Positions 46,964-58,800 of a DNA stretch of 64,000 nt are shown piece after piece. Within the stretch, counting starts at the first letter, position 1. Each line of letters starts with the position of its first letter. The notes under the pieces were generated by a model. The model made no database searches, had not been told where the DNA came from, and worked only from the letters and a program-made list of their open reading frames with translations. Both the position numbers and the translations under genes were made by a program. Origin of the DNA: Bryum argenteum (taxonomy: Eukaryota > Streptophyta > Bryopsida > Bryales > Bryaceae); assembly GCA_037043015.1 (NCBI GenBank), contig CM073327.1:12506727-12570726 (forward strand), written 5' to 3'.

Positions 46964-48801
46964 CTAAACAAAAACCCCTTCAGCACAATGTCAAACTTCA
47001 AAAAAATTCACCTTGATTTGGCCTTTGGGACGGGGGGCAGAAGAGGTTGAAATTCGACAGTAGCCTCCAAAACCCTAATGTATGTGGGATCTCGTTGCAG
47101 AATTGAACTTTAATATATTCACGATGTGCGCGGAACTATTGCATCATCGCATCTTAGAACTGTCTTCTAAACAATTCTCAACAGTATTGGTAACGTGACG
47201 AAATGGAGCTGTCGTGGTGACGAAACGAAATTGTCGTGACGACGAACCTACCATCCAATGCATGCTAAACTAGCTCCAACTTTCGTGGTCGCTCGCTTTA
47301 GGAGATATTCGCAGTCAAAGTTTCAAAATACTATTTGAAATGTGCCCAAAAAGTGCCTAAACTCCCGCATATGCTCATTATTCTCAAAATGTGCCCAAAA
47401 TCAACTAAATCATAGAAACTTGCACCTTACCTTAAAGAAGAAGGATATCTTTGAGGGTTTTGTGGAGTTTTGAGGCCTTTGACTTTAGGGGTTAATGTAA
47501 AGCACCCCTTGTATTATTAAATGGCATTTAAGATAACCAGATGATTTTCCCACAAAAACAAGAATGGCGTCCGAAACTTCCGGAACGGTGCATTCAAGAC
47601 AAGAATCCAGCTCTCTAACAGCCGCTACTCCTAAAAAAATGCATGACAGTACCGAGGCAATAACGATCCGTCCACGAGCTAAGAAGACGTGACACGGTGA
47701 CAGCAAATCGGGTTTCCACGTTACAAAAACGAAGCGCGTGCTGTACCGAGGTCACCGAGCAAATCAACTGTAGCAGCCAGTTAGTCGAACCTTCACTCGT
47801 CCAAACGGAAAGTGCGTCGAACCCCAACCATGCCAACAACTGTGCCAGGAGGGAGAATCTGATTCCAAACCATGCTTACTTGCCACTCACACCATTTCAA
47901 CCCCGTTTTGAGGAAGAATTTCTAGCCTACTGAATCAATTGCGAATCACCTGCACGTGGTCCTCGTTCGGTCCGTCTTCCTGCAAATGCCCAACAAACCT
48001 TCACCACCATGTGCCTGCCAAAGGAGAACATACTATCTTGCAGCAACAGTTTCCACTTCTTTCATCATAACGAATAATTCAAGCGTTTTGAGGAACAGCT
48101 GCTGTTGGAGGGAGAGAATATGCTGCCAGTTGGGTCAAGTTCAAATTTCTGCGTCCTCGAGCGGTCCGTCAACGAAGACCACCATGTGCCGAATCTCAAC
48201 CTCAACGGCGAACATACTGAACTAATCATCGTGTAAGAACACATGAGCTTTCTGATTGACCAAATCTAGGGTTACAAAACTAATGATTCCACATGTGGGT
48301 TTACAAAAAATCATCAATCTCCGGTGAGAGAGCTGCTGATGTGTGCGTTGCTGGGAGGAAAGGGAAGGAACTCAAATGTAAATTACTGACCTCGTTCCAG
48401 ACCACCCAACCTTCAGCAAAATGTGCTGAAGAAGGTCGAGAGACACAGTTTCCAATGAACCATTTTCTTTAGTAACAAGAATTATTTCTTTACAAAAGAA
48501 TCATCAATCTCCAGTGGCGAGAAAGAAGAAGCTGGCTGATCCATGCTAATGAATCTCTAGCGAGAGAAGCTAATACTAATGAATCTCTGACGAGAGAGAG
48601 ATGGAGCTCCTGGGCTAATGTCACTGGAAGGAAAGAGAGGAGATCGATCCGTTCCATTCTGTTTTATGTGGAAAACCAATCCACCAACTCTCACTACAGA
48701 AACGAAGCGGTCACGGCGACAAAATTGTTGTCATATTATACAACTCAGGGGCTACTGATGCCAGGAGCCCAAAGAATGCGAGGGAGAGAAGAGCAGGAGA
48801 T
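46964..48801. other. Intergenic and COBRA-like gene 3' region
   Basis: 47492 carries AGGGGTTAA, an unpaired end of the TTAA element type. 48280-48370 and 48470-48550 share AAATCATCAATCTCC and flanking GAGA-rich sequence, a short local duplication, with another small one at 48540-48600. No gene is seen. Confidence 0.4.
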
Positions 48802-51283
48802 TTACAACAACAATTGGAAGATCACGAGCACGATCGTCAAGAGCAAACCGGGCGCGGCAACAGTCCGGAACCCAGCACTCGTCGGAAACGAGTCCGGCAT
48901 GGCGCACTTCTCACCATTGAACCAGATTTGCGAAGGAAATCCATCCTTGCCCTTGACCACAATCCCCGGCGTCTGTTTCTTCGTGAACGAGATAACGGAT
49001 TGCAGCACCGAAACACCAGTCTTGACCAGACTCGAGCCGAGGAGATAGTTGTTGTACCCGTCCAGCCCCTGCACTACAAAGCTGGTGTTCTTCGGCGGGA
49101 TCTTGGTAGCGTTGAAGGTGTAAGCCTTCTCGAATCCAGGCATGGCGTTGGCCATTTCCACGACTGCGAACCACTCAGGGTGGGTGTTGTTATCCCACCC
49201 GAAGAGCGACATGCGTGCACTCCAGCCTTGTGAGTAGTCGGAAACGATGTGCCAGTTGATGCTCACGCCGCAATTGTCTAGACAGGGTAGAGGATTTGGC
49301 ACGGGACTGTGGTTGATGCCCGCCCACGCCAGCATCTGCGCCGTTCGGTTCTCAGGTCGAACTGTCAATGCACTGTAGGGAAGTAGCATTGCAGGCGTGT
49401 TCGTCGCGCACGTTGGCTGCGGGTTCGCCGCGCATCCACACGAGCACGTCGGACATGGCACTATGGAGTCATTGTTGTAGCTAGAGAAGGAGACACAGCA
49501 CTTCGGCGGTGGCGCCTTCGGTCCCTCAGTAATGTTGCAACTCACCTGGCAAACAATCAGTCACCCTAATCAGTCTCAATCACAATTGCAACCACGTCAG
49601 GATCTCGGCGATTGCGATTGCAAGCACATGTAAGCGATCTCCACTTTCAGGCAATTGCAAGCATGTAAGAATCTCGGCGATTATGGGACCCTTCGTACCT
49701 GCCATGTTTTTTGGGCCGTGGTGGAGTAACTGAGATAGGGGTCAGGGAAGAGGCTGGGCGCGATGAACCGGGGAGCACCGCAAGAGTAAGTGCCGTTGCC
49801 GATTTTGAACTCGGTCGGGGGCACGACATGCAGCAAATCATCAGCATGCGGAGGGAGCTTGTACACCATCATCTGGAACGCAGACTTCGACTTCGAAGGG
49901 TCGACGGTGGCCGGCAAGATGGTGCCGTTCCGGCAACAGTACTTGATTCCGCCAATGGTGGTGTCATTCTGACTGTTGAGAGGGAGGTCGGAGATCACGG
50001 GGCTCACGGAACAGCTGAGGGCGTTGTTCACGTCGAAGCCATTGCTGGGTTTGTAGTATGTTCCCGCTTCACCTGCTATGCAGAGTTGTGTATCGGCCAC
50101 TTTCGGCCTCGCTCCTTGCATCGAGTAGATGAACTCCCCCTCTTGCCATGTCCATGAGAGTTCCCAGTTGTCCAACCTCCCGAATGGGCTCTCGTTCTCA
50201 ATCGTCACCTGCACCAATACCACACACTCACATCAGGCTAACTGGGACGATCACCCGCAGATAGAAACGAAATTCTGCAGTTGCTGTCAGCAGAAAGATG
50301 GGTGCAAGAGCTCACCATGGCCTTGTAATTGCTGGCGTATGACTGCAGCACATCATAAGTGATTATGATATCACCGTAAATGGGTGGCAGATACACGTTG
50401 TCGCCAGAAATTGTAATGTTATCGCTCGGCTCCTGGCAGCAAGTATGCAGTGTATTATCTGCAGAGCGAAGTTAAGAAATTAGTCGCTTGAACGAAGAGT
50501 GGAAAGAACTATTATACTTCTGATCAGAGTGATCGCTAAGTGCTTACTTCCATAAAGCCTGGGCCTGGTGCAATTGTAACCGGCGTTCGTGATGTTAAGA
50601 GTGACAGGCATTGGGTTGAGCGGCTCGCCGAACTCAGTCCCGACGATAACAAACTCCTTGGCGATTTTCGTCAAATCTCCAGCTGTTTCAATGGAGTTTC
50701 GAAGCGTTTGAGGCGGCGACGGCGACAAAACTGCGCCATCAGAGACATTCTGAGGGAAAGCAAGTCCAGACTCCAATTGCAATCCATCTGCAGACACCAT
50801 AATCTGCAAACGCAATGACCAAAAATTAGATTCAGCCGTAGACAACAACAACAGTCGATAGCCCATGATCAGTAAACGAAGAATTTTTAATTAACTTACC
50901 TCTTTGTGCCTGTAAGTAAGACCAACGCCCCAAGTGTCCAGAGTCGAGTATCCCTGATTTGTGAGGGTGACTTGCGAGGTGAATCGATACGGTTGATTAG
51001 CAGGCAAGGACGCGTTCGGAAAAATCCTTTCCACTGCTTGCAACACGTAGACAACTTCCACGCCTTCGCACACTGGAAAGATGTACGCCGGCGCCGGTGC
51101 GGGCGCTAGCACAGGCGCTAGGGGTGCCAGCGCCGGGACCAGCGCTGGGGCCAGCGCCGGGGCCAGCGCCGGGGCTAGCACTGGCGTTGCCGCTGCCACC
51201 GGCGGTAGTGCACCTTGCCCTCTCACTACCACCACCAACAAACACAAAATCCCCAACACCCCAATTCCCCTAAAACCTCCCAT
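48802..51283 (-). CDS. COBRA-like protein, COBL7 subfamily, GPI-anchored
   Basis: COBRA-like proteins are extracellular GPI-anchored proteins that bind cellulose and guide its deposition and oriented growth. Exons 51283-50900, 50803-50548, 50458-50316, 50208-49699 and 49545-48802 join at GT-AG sites with consistent phases, giving 678 residues. Residues 1-24 form a signal peptide (GVLGILCLLVVVVRG). Residues 25-66 are an Ala/Pro/Leu repeat of LAPA units. The long N-terminal region before the COBRA domain (ANQPYRF.., ETAGDLTKI, GTEFGEP) marks the COBL7-type clade rather than short COBRA. The COBRA domain carries the CCVS motif (447-450) with the Cys-rich PCPTCSCGC. Many N-x-T/S sites follow. The tail (659-678) is hydrophobic, as needed for GPI transfer. 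The frame extends 8 codons upstream to a TTG, but the first ATG is at 51283. No lesion is visible. Confidence 0.93.
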
Positions 51284-51918
51284 AGCTCGCTCACTCCCCT
51301 CTCGCAATCTTCAAAAGATTGATGCAACCCCGATCCCAAGCGCAAACAAGCTCTGGAAGCAAACTCAAAGCCGCATTGGTCCTCGAAACCCAAATTAAGA
51401 CGCTACAGTACGAAAATGGCAATCGATCGAGTGCTACTGGACGCAGATTGATAAGAGATGAGTAGAGGAGAGATGGTTTAGTAAAGAGAGCGAGGTGAGC
51501 CAGGGAGAGAAGGGGAGATAGCCGTCTTGGTGGACGCGGCAGGGGTGGTGGTCGCGGCTAAAAATGGGAAATGGGTCTTGATGGAGGCTCCGCGGAACGT
51601 GTTGAGAGAAGCGCTTGACTGGGGGGAGGAGGAACAGTAGTTTTTGAGGAGGTTTGTGCAACAAGCCGTGTTTTTGTTTGTGCGGGAGGGAGGGAGGGTT
51701 CCGTCAAGGGCTCCCAGAGGCTGGCTGGGCTGGAGTGCTGGACCAACGCGGCTGGTCGCGCCGGTAGCGGCAACAGCGTCGCCCAGTTGCGGCTGAGCTG
51801 GACTCCGGACTGGCAGAGCTGACTCGAAATGCCAGCCGCTTCCAACGGTCCTCCCGCAGCCCAACGGCCACTCATCCATCCGTTCGCGACCCTCGCGCTC
51901 GCCTCCCTCCTTTGTCCC
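51284..51918. other. COBRA-like gene upstream region
   Basis: Two minus-strand frames (51478-51942 and 51558-51926) are open through a GC-rich stretch, but they overlap each other and show no domain. This is probably leader and promoter DNA. Confidence 0.4.
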
Positions 51919-52350
51919 GGTCCCACCCCCCGCTTGCTTCATTTGTCCTGGTCCCTGGTTTCATCCCTGGTTTGGTCCCACCTTACTTGGTCCCTCGTGC
52001 TCGCTTTCTATGTCATGGTCCCTAGTTTGGTCCTTGGTTTGGTCCCACCTCGCTTCGTTTCTCGCACTTTTGTCCTTGGTCTGGTGCCATCTGGCTTGGT
52101 TCCTTGCGCTCGCTCCTTTTGTCCTGGTCCCTGCTATGGTCCTTGGTACAGCCCCACCTCTTTTGGTCCCCTCCTTGGTTTTGGTCCCTGGTTTGGTCCC
52201 ACCTTGCATCGTTCCTCGTGCTCGCTTTCTTTCTCCTAGTCCCTGGTTTGGTCCTCGGTTTGTTCCCACTTTGCTCCGTGGCCCTCGCGCTCGCTCCTGG
52301 TTCCTGGTTTGGTCCTTGCTTTTAGTTTGGTTCGGACCCACCTTGCTCGC
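51919..52350. repeat. Minisatellite, unit about 66 bp, about six degenerate units
   Basis: Units run GGTCCCACCT(T/C)GCTT..GTGCTCGCTTTCTTTGTCC..TGGTCCCTGGTTTGGTCC, starting near 51919, 51985, 52050, 52130, 52196 and 52265. The open frames on both strands here come from the repeat. It begins about 640 bp upstream of the COBRA-like start codon. Confidence 0.75.
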
Positions 52351-53419
52351 TTGTCGCTGCAATTTAAGCATGAAATAATCATTTGGTGTGGTTACCACAC
52401 CAGTAAGTATATATCTTCTTGAACAAGATGCATGATGGTACAGTATTGCCGTATACAAGTTATTCTGGCTTTTTCAAACCGTACCCTTACCTTACCCATT
52501 TTCAGGTTCAAGTTTCTAAATATTCTTCATATTTTCTAAAATTACCTACTGTTTGTTTGTGGGTGTGTTTGTTTGTGACACGATGTCTGTGAATTTGGTA
52601 ATTCTCAAGCTCCACATGACACTGATACCCTTTTGTGAAGATTGAAGATGAAAGTAACCTTTCAAAATGGCCCTTGGCCTATTACGAGGTAGAGAGAAAC
52701 AAACTCCGGTCCCCTTCTGAGAGCCGGCGTGAATGAAGTGTCCGTTCGTAATTTTAATAACCCGATGGCCACTGTTAGAGTTATTACAAAATATGGTGTT
52801 TGCGCCATCTATTGGTAGGATTAAAAATCTAGTGATGAATAAATATTTCATTCACACCAACTCATACTAGGTTAGAGTTTTTGTGCACGACTTGAATTTT
52901 TGAAAATCAAGTAGCATGTATATTCTCCAACGTGGCTTTCAAACTCAATTGCTAATTCAAATCAAAGCACATCGCTTCTCATTGAATCCATCTCAACCAT
53001 AATTCAAAACCTCATGACAACGAGTCGAACACAAACTCACACAATGTTGGCCATCAAAACGTCCTCTCAATAAATAGATAAGGGCCTATTCCCTGACATG
53101 GGTGAAGCAACCCTTTTGTTCTTCGATCAGTAGTCACAATACATAGATTCAAGAGTCTGATGGACTCTTCAACTACATTGAACTTCATTCTCTTTCACTT
53201 TTCTCGGTCATCAAATACATCCATTGCTCAAACAAAAATCAATATAAAAAAAGAGCTTCTACTCCACACAACTTCTTGAGTGTTTTACATTACTTCTCCT
53301 TCTAATAAAACTCTACAAATAATACTCTCTCTCTCTCTTGAGTACTTACTCCATTAAATATGGAGACCATGAAGAATAAAAATGTATGATGTCTCTTTGA
53401 TGATAACAACGAACAAAAT

Positions 53420-53610
53420 ATTGCATGTCCATTCTTGATTTATATAGAAAAGCACAATTGCATGTCCATTCTTGGTTTTCATAGAAAAGCACAAAATTGC
53501 ATGTCCATTTTGGTTTTTATAGAAAAACCCAATTGCATGTCACCATTTTGTTTTTTCATGAAAAAAACATAATTGCATGTCCATTTGATTTTTTTCTCAT
53601 GAGTCATCAC
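53420..53610. repeat. 36-40-bp tandem repeat, about five units
   Basis: The unit AATTGCATGTCCATT followed by TTG(A/G)TTT..TATAGAAAAGCAC recurs five times with growing divergence to the right. Confidence 0.85.
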
Positions 53611-55521
53611 ACAAGATACTAAACCTTCTAAGAGGCTCCATCCAACACTTTATTTAGCCTATTCCAACCTTTATTGAAAAGGGGGGCCATCCACACTCTC
53701 CTAGGGAAGGTGGTCATGGAGGGGAATACACTAAACAGTAGCCTAGTTGTAGCTGTAAACAACTGGCAACCATGAATGTCAAGCATGCAACAAAACAACA
53801 AAATTGCATCGAACCTTCATGGGTGGGTAGTAGAACTTTGTTGTTAGATTTAATTAATTGATTGCCCATCTTTTTAGGGGGAGGGGGCTATGATAAATAA
53901 TAAAATCTGCTTTTTAATTTCCTTGGTTGGTTGGTCCAGGGCAGCCACTCCCTTGAAGGCGCCAACTGTTGCCCGATGCATAAATTTTGCTATTTGACCC
54001 ACCCTAAAGTTACTGTGCCTTTACAGTCATATCAGGGATGGTCTTTGGTCCACATATATGACATGCTGGATGATTTTCATCCAAATTTTGTTGGTTTTAA
54101 GTTAATGAAGTTTCTTAGTTGGATCCTTTATTTAGATTTTGCTTATTTTTGGATGATTTTCTTTTCGTACTGATTTTGTACATATTCCAACTATTTTCTA
54201 GCTACCCCACATTTAAGACGATTAATTGCTACACGTGTCTCATTTAAAAGATCTTTTTTCTACCTTTCGTTCCCACTCAAAAAATTGTGTTTTATGGTTT
54301 GATTGATCATTGGAACCCACGTGGAGGGAGGGTTCCAAAGAGCAATTTCAAAATTATGTTGCATCTATGTATGAATTCTATGAGAAAGAAAATAAGTGTA
54401 TTTTTTTGAATGCATCTCAACAAGAAGATTCTAAAAAGAAAAAAGAAAAATCTTTATTTTTTCATTTTGCTAAATCCTTCAAATGTTGATGAAGAGATGA
54501 CATGAGATTCTCGCAAGAGGCTTTTCCGGAAATTATAGTTAATTGTCAAAGATTTGATTTTTAAATTTTTTTAAAAAGATTTTATGATTACTTATCAAGG
54601 AGGAGGTATGTAAAACCATATTCTTCTCTTTACTCTATACGTCATGACAGGTTTTTGATTCTTTTCCAAAATATTATTCAGATTAAATTAAATGTTGTGG
54701 GTTCCTCCATTCCCCCTACATTCCTCCACTTGGGACAAATTATACACAAAGAAAAGGTATCATTACATCATTAATTACAACCATGCATTTTAAAATATTC
54801 TTAAGCTTGTAAGTTGTTGGGACTGTGCCTGTTTGCCAGCTAAGCTATGTGATATTTTATAGCCCCTTTTGAAAGTGAGTTGTTCACATCAAAAATGAGC
54901 CTTTATTGCAAAGCCAAATAGGAGTCTTGTAACTTCAGACTCTTGTGGAATTATTACTCCCAAATGACACTTGGTGTAAAAGTGTGATATGTTCATTTTT
55001 GTGTGTCAAAATGGTGGAACAAGTTGTTAGGTAGTCTTTCAACTTTAGGGTGGGCTCAAAATTATTGTGGGCTTCAAACTATTTATTGCATACAAAGGTA
55101 AAGAAGTCTCGCATAAATAGCGTGGTTGGTTATTTCTCCACTCCACCTATAGTAAGGTGTTCAATAATGGTTCAATTTTCAGCGCTGCAAAATCTACAAG
55201 GATGTTTTCAGTGGAAGCAATATTTGTACATGAGGGAAATTAGTATAAAGATAGATTAAGTGGAATTATCATTTTGAAACTCTTCTATGATGGGTTATAA
55301 CTTCTTGAAGTTGGACATATAGGTGTTCCTAAAAGTGTCACCCTATTATGTTTACGAGTACATGGTACTCCTGCATGGGGAACCTATTATGTACCTTTGA
55401 GTGAAGATCACTAGAGCCCCATAATGAGATCTGCTACATTTTAGACCACTCTACTATATTACCTTGTGACATGAGTGTTGTAAATTGGATAAAGATAGTC
55501 TATACAAGTATGAGTAGGAAT

Positions 55522-55523
<2 letters not shown>

Positions 55524-55560
<37 letters not shown>
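55524..55560. repeat. Poly(T) tract of about 37 bases
   Basis: An unbroken T run. On the minus strand it would be a poly(A) tail of a retroposon whose body would lie at higher coordinates, but I recognise no gene there. Confidence 0.8.
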
Positions 55561-55564
<4 letters not shown>

Positions 55565-55817
55565 ATTGACACGAGGTCATTTTTTATTGGAATTCTTAAA
55601 CTCCGGTAGAAATCTAGAGCCATACACAATCTCAAAATGTTGTGCTCTTCATCAATTGTTTATTAGAGGGAAGGAGGTGTTACATCATTTTAGGCTAATA
55701 TTTACAGAATTTAAGAGCTTGAATGAGGACCTTGGCATGCAAGTTGACTCTTCATAGTACATTGTTCTTTGAATAACCTCCAACCTCCATAGTGGATGAC
55801 ATGTTGGCATCTCTTTG

Positions 55818-55968
55818 CACTAGTAGAAAAGAGGCTTGAGAACACAAAGCACTATACCAATGAGTACACCCAATTAAATGCAGAGTAGGCGTTTTACACC
55901 CACTTTGGGTGTATGTGGTGTACTGGTTGGTATAGTGCATGGTGTTCTCGAGCCACTTTTTACTAGTG
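55818..55968. mobile_element. 151-bp hairpin MITE with CACTAGTAG ends
   Basis: The left arm CACTAGTAGAAAAGAGGCTT..GAGAACAC..CACTATACCAA..GTACACC pairs with the right arm GGTGTACTGGTTGGTATAGTG..GTGTTCTCGAGCCAC..TTTACTAGTG almost to the centre. The arms are about 65-70 bp. No clear target duplication is seen. If transcribed it would fold into a long stem. Confidence 0.75.
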
Positions 55969-57624
55969 TGGCACTATAACAATGGGCTAGGTAGGAATTG
56001 GCATAATATTTACCCCAAATTATCATGTAGTCTTACCATCAATTTAATGAGTTGTAGGCATTAATCTTCAAGGATTTGTCAAACAAACACTTTACACTAT
56101 TGTACTCATAGTCGTCTTCCTCAACTTCTTCCAACCTCAAAAACCAAACAACACCATAAACAAAGAATCTTTGCATTTAACGAGGAAGAAGATTCTTGCT
56201 TTCAAATACAAATTCCACTTTACATAGGAGTGATAATTTAAGTATTCAACTTAACCCTTGACAATTTTTTGGAATTAAGTCCAAAAATCACAATCCCAAT
56301 CTCTCAAGGCTTCACATATTTCCCCCAAAAACAATTTTCTCAATAAACTCTCTTCAATATACTTTGTGCGATTATTGAGCATGTTACCTTACACCGTAAA
56401 AGCTCCATAGGACAAACCTTCTTGTGTTCTAACTGCATGTTATTTTTCCAATGAGAACAGGGTCACCCTTCTTATCCAAAAACTTGAGAGAATATTTCGT
56501 TTTTGATGCCATATTATTGCTCTAGGGAATAATCCTATCCAAAAGAATCACATCCAAATACTATTGTTTTAAGAATAATAGTATCTTCTTAATTATAATA
56601 AATAAATAAAAGCATTTTTTTGTGGCTTTTTGAAACATGGATGGAACCTGAGAGGGGATGAAATTCAGGGTCAAGAAAACTAACTCAATTCAAGCAAAGA
56701 ACAAGTCGTAATTGGTAGCTTTTAGGGCATAACTGTACATTGGAATCTACTTCAACAAAATTCCTTCAACATCCCACATGCCATTGACCTCGGAAGAAGC
56801 TCCCTCGGTACAAATTTCATGTTGGTGGAACAAATCCACACGTGCAAAGACGAAGCAAAATAGACATACTATTATTTGTTCATACTAAATGAAGTGGTAT
56901 TCATTCGTTTACTATGACCATAACCTCTTATTAATCCTTGAATTTCCTTAATGCAAAACGGTCTAAGTTACAAAATTTGACCTTCCTTTAGATTAAGCTC
57001 AAAAAGTCTCAATCTAAGTATTATTAAAAAGATTGAACCATAAGATCTCAAAGTTCACTTGACATTCTTCTCACACACCAAATTTGAACTGTTCATTCTC
57101 CCTCATTTGTGAGATTATAATGGTAAAAGTTGGCTGACTTTTTCTTCTTGGAAACCTCCAAAACCCGTTTCGGGTTTGAAGAATAGTTAGGGGTTAAAGG
57201 GTAGTAAAACCCATGGGGAAAAATAAATTAATAATAATGATTTTGAAACAAAAATGATCATTCACACAACCTCTTGATCATGAAGTTTGTCCCTTGGTCT
57301 CAACCATGGTTATTAGAGTACAAAGAATATGCTATATTTGTTTCAAGAATCTTTCACACACATACAATTTTTTTGTATTTTGGTGATGGGTATTTACTAG
57401 TACAAAAAGTAATCTCTAAGTACATGTGAATTTAGCCAGAAGCACGTAGCCGAAATTTGAAAATTCTCTTAAATTTCCAACTTACATGCTTCAATAGTTT
57501 GAATAGGTGATCATACATATATCTATATATATAAAAGAACACGATTACCTGCTAGCGATCCTTTGCAGGTTGCCTTGCCTGACCTGATGCAGCCGGTTTT
57601 CTCTGTTTGCCCTTGGTGATCCTT
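55969..57624. other. Intergenic; inverted relative of the 17.9-kb repeat
   Basis: 56990-57200 is the inverted partner of 17940-18175 and ends AGGGGTTAA at about 57190. TTAACCCTTGACA at 56250 could be the matching opposite end of a sixth TTAA element of about 950 bp, but the pair is too diverged to claim. No gene is seen. Confidence 0.4.
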
Positions 57625-58800
57625 TCCGGTAGTAGGGTGGTTTGCCCATGAGAGTATACACGGTATGAAGAGTTTTAAAGATTTTGAAGGATTTCCATAG
57701 GTGGTACTTGATTGTTATTAAGAATTTATTGAATCTCATTAACATAACAAGAGTCGAAGGGACAAGGAATGTGGAACATGTAAAATGGAGCAAAGTAAGG
57801 AGTAAAGAGGAGATCAACGGACCATGGAACAAGAACTAGGAATTGGGCACGGAGAATGGGAACAAAAAAAAATAATGAGAACCACATGTCAATGTAGGAT
57901 AGGAATTGGGAACAAATTATGGAAATCGGGAACAAATGATGAAACCAAGAAGGGAAATTGGGGGATGGCCGGATGGGGGAGCCGGAATCGGGAACAAAGG
58001 ATGGAAACCACGAATGGGAAATTAGAGGTTGGAAGTGATTAGTAAAGAAAAAGAGAATGGGGAACCAGAATAGAACAGAGGACAGCTGGGAAGTAGGGAT
58101 CCATGGAATGAAGGATATTCTAAAATTCTTATAAAGCAAGGAGATACAATCAACAAGAGAATCAAGGATAGGGGTCAGTTCTTGAGAAGCACCAAATAAA
58201 AAGCTCATCCATCGGGATGAGGGGAAGAAATTAATCAAAGACATGCATGGTCATGGCCATTATCAGTTGGTCATGTATACACGACATAAAGAGTATCTGT
58301 TCTAAAGATTTTGAAGAGTTCTCTAAATGGTATGTGGTTGTTATTAAGAGTTTATTAGATCCCAATAATAAAAATACAAGGAGTTAAAGAGACAAGGAAT
58401 ATGGAACATAAAAATGGGAGCAAAGAAAGAGTCACTTGAGGGGAGATCAAGGGAACATCGGAGGGGAACCAGGAATCGAGATTAAAGGATAAGAATTACG
58501 AAAGGAGGATGAGAACTACTAACAAATAATGAGAACCAAGAATGAATGATGGGAACTACATACAAATGATGGAAACTAGGAACAAATGACGGAAACCAAA
58601 AAGGAAAGTTGTTGAAACACAAAAGAAATGATGAGAACGGGGAACGGGCCAAAGCATGGGTAACCCAGAAAAAGGGAACGCAGGACATGCTATAAATCTT
58701 AAAAAGTAGGAAGACCATTTACGAGGGAACCGAGGATAGGGTGTAGTTTTTGAAGAGCACCAAATAAACTGCTTACCCATGGGACGAGGGGAACTTACTC
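57625..58800. repeat. Tandem duplication, about 590 bp, two copies
   Basis: 57625-58245 and 58255-58800 share, in order, TAAAGATTTTGAAG, TTGTTATTAAGA(A/G)TTTATT, GACAAGGAAT(G/A)TGGAACAT, GGAGATCAA, a block rich in GGGAAC/AAATGATGG phrases, and AGCACCAAATAAA. The GGGAACAAATGATGGAAACC-like block is itself a degenerate 20-bp repeat. It has no coding content. Confidence 0.75.

Larger units (their letters stand above)
52351..55817. other. Intergenic; tandem repeats and long T tract
   Basis: It contains GTTTGTTTGTG-type simple repeats at about 52553-52575, the 53420-53610 repeat and the poly(T) at 55524-55560. Frames at 53931-54173 and 55050-55259 show no domain. Confidence 0.5.

Noticed and set aside
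51284..51307. Longer COBRA-like N-terminus (eight extra residues)
   Set aside because: The codon at 51307 is TTG, not ATG. The first real ATG is at 51283 and begins a textbook signal peptide.
51961..52458. Open frames of 120-165 codons on both strands
   Set aside because: They are products of the 66-bp minisatellite, open on both strands because of its composition.
56250..57197. Sixth TTAA element
   Set aside because: Ends TTAACCCTTGACA and AGGGGTTAA point the right way, but agreement stops after about 8 bp.
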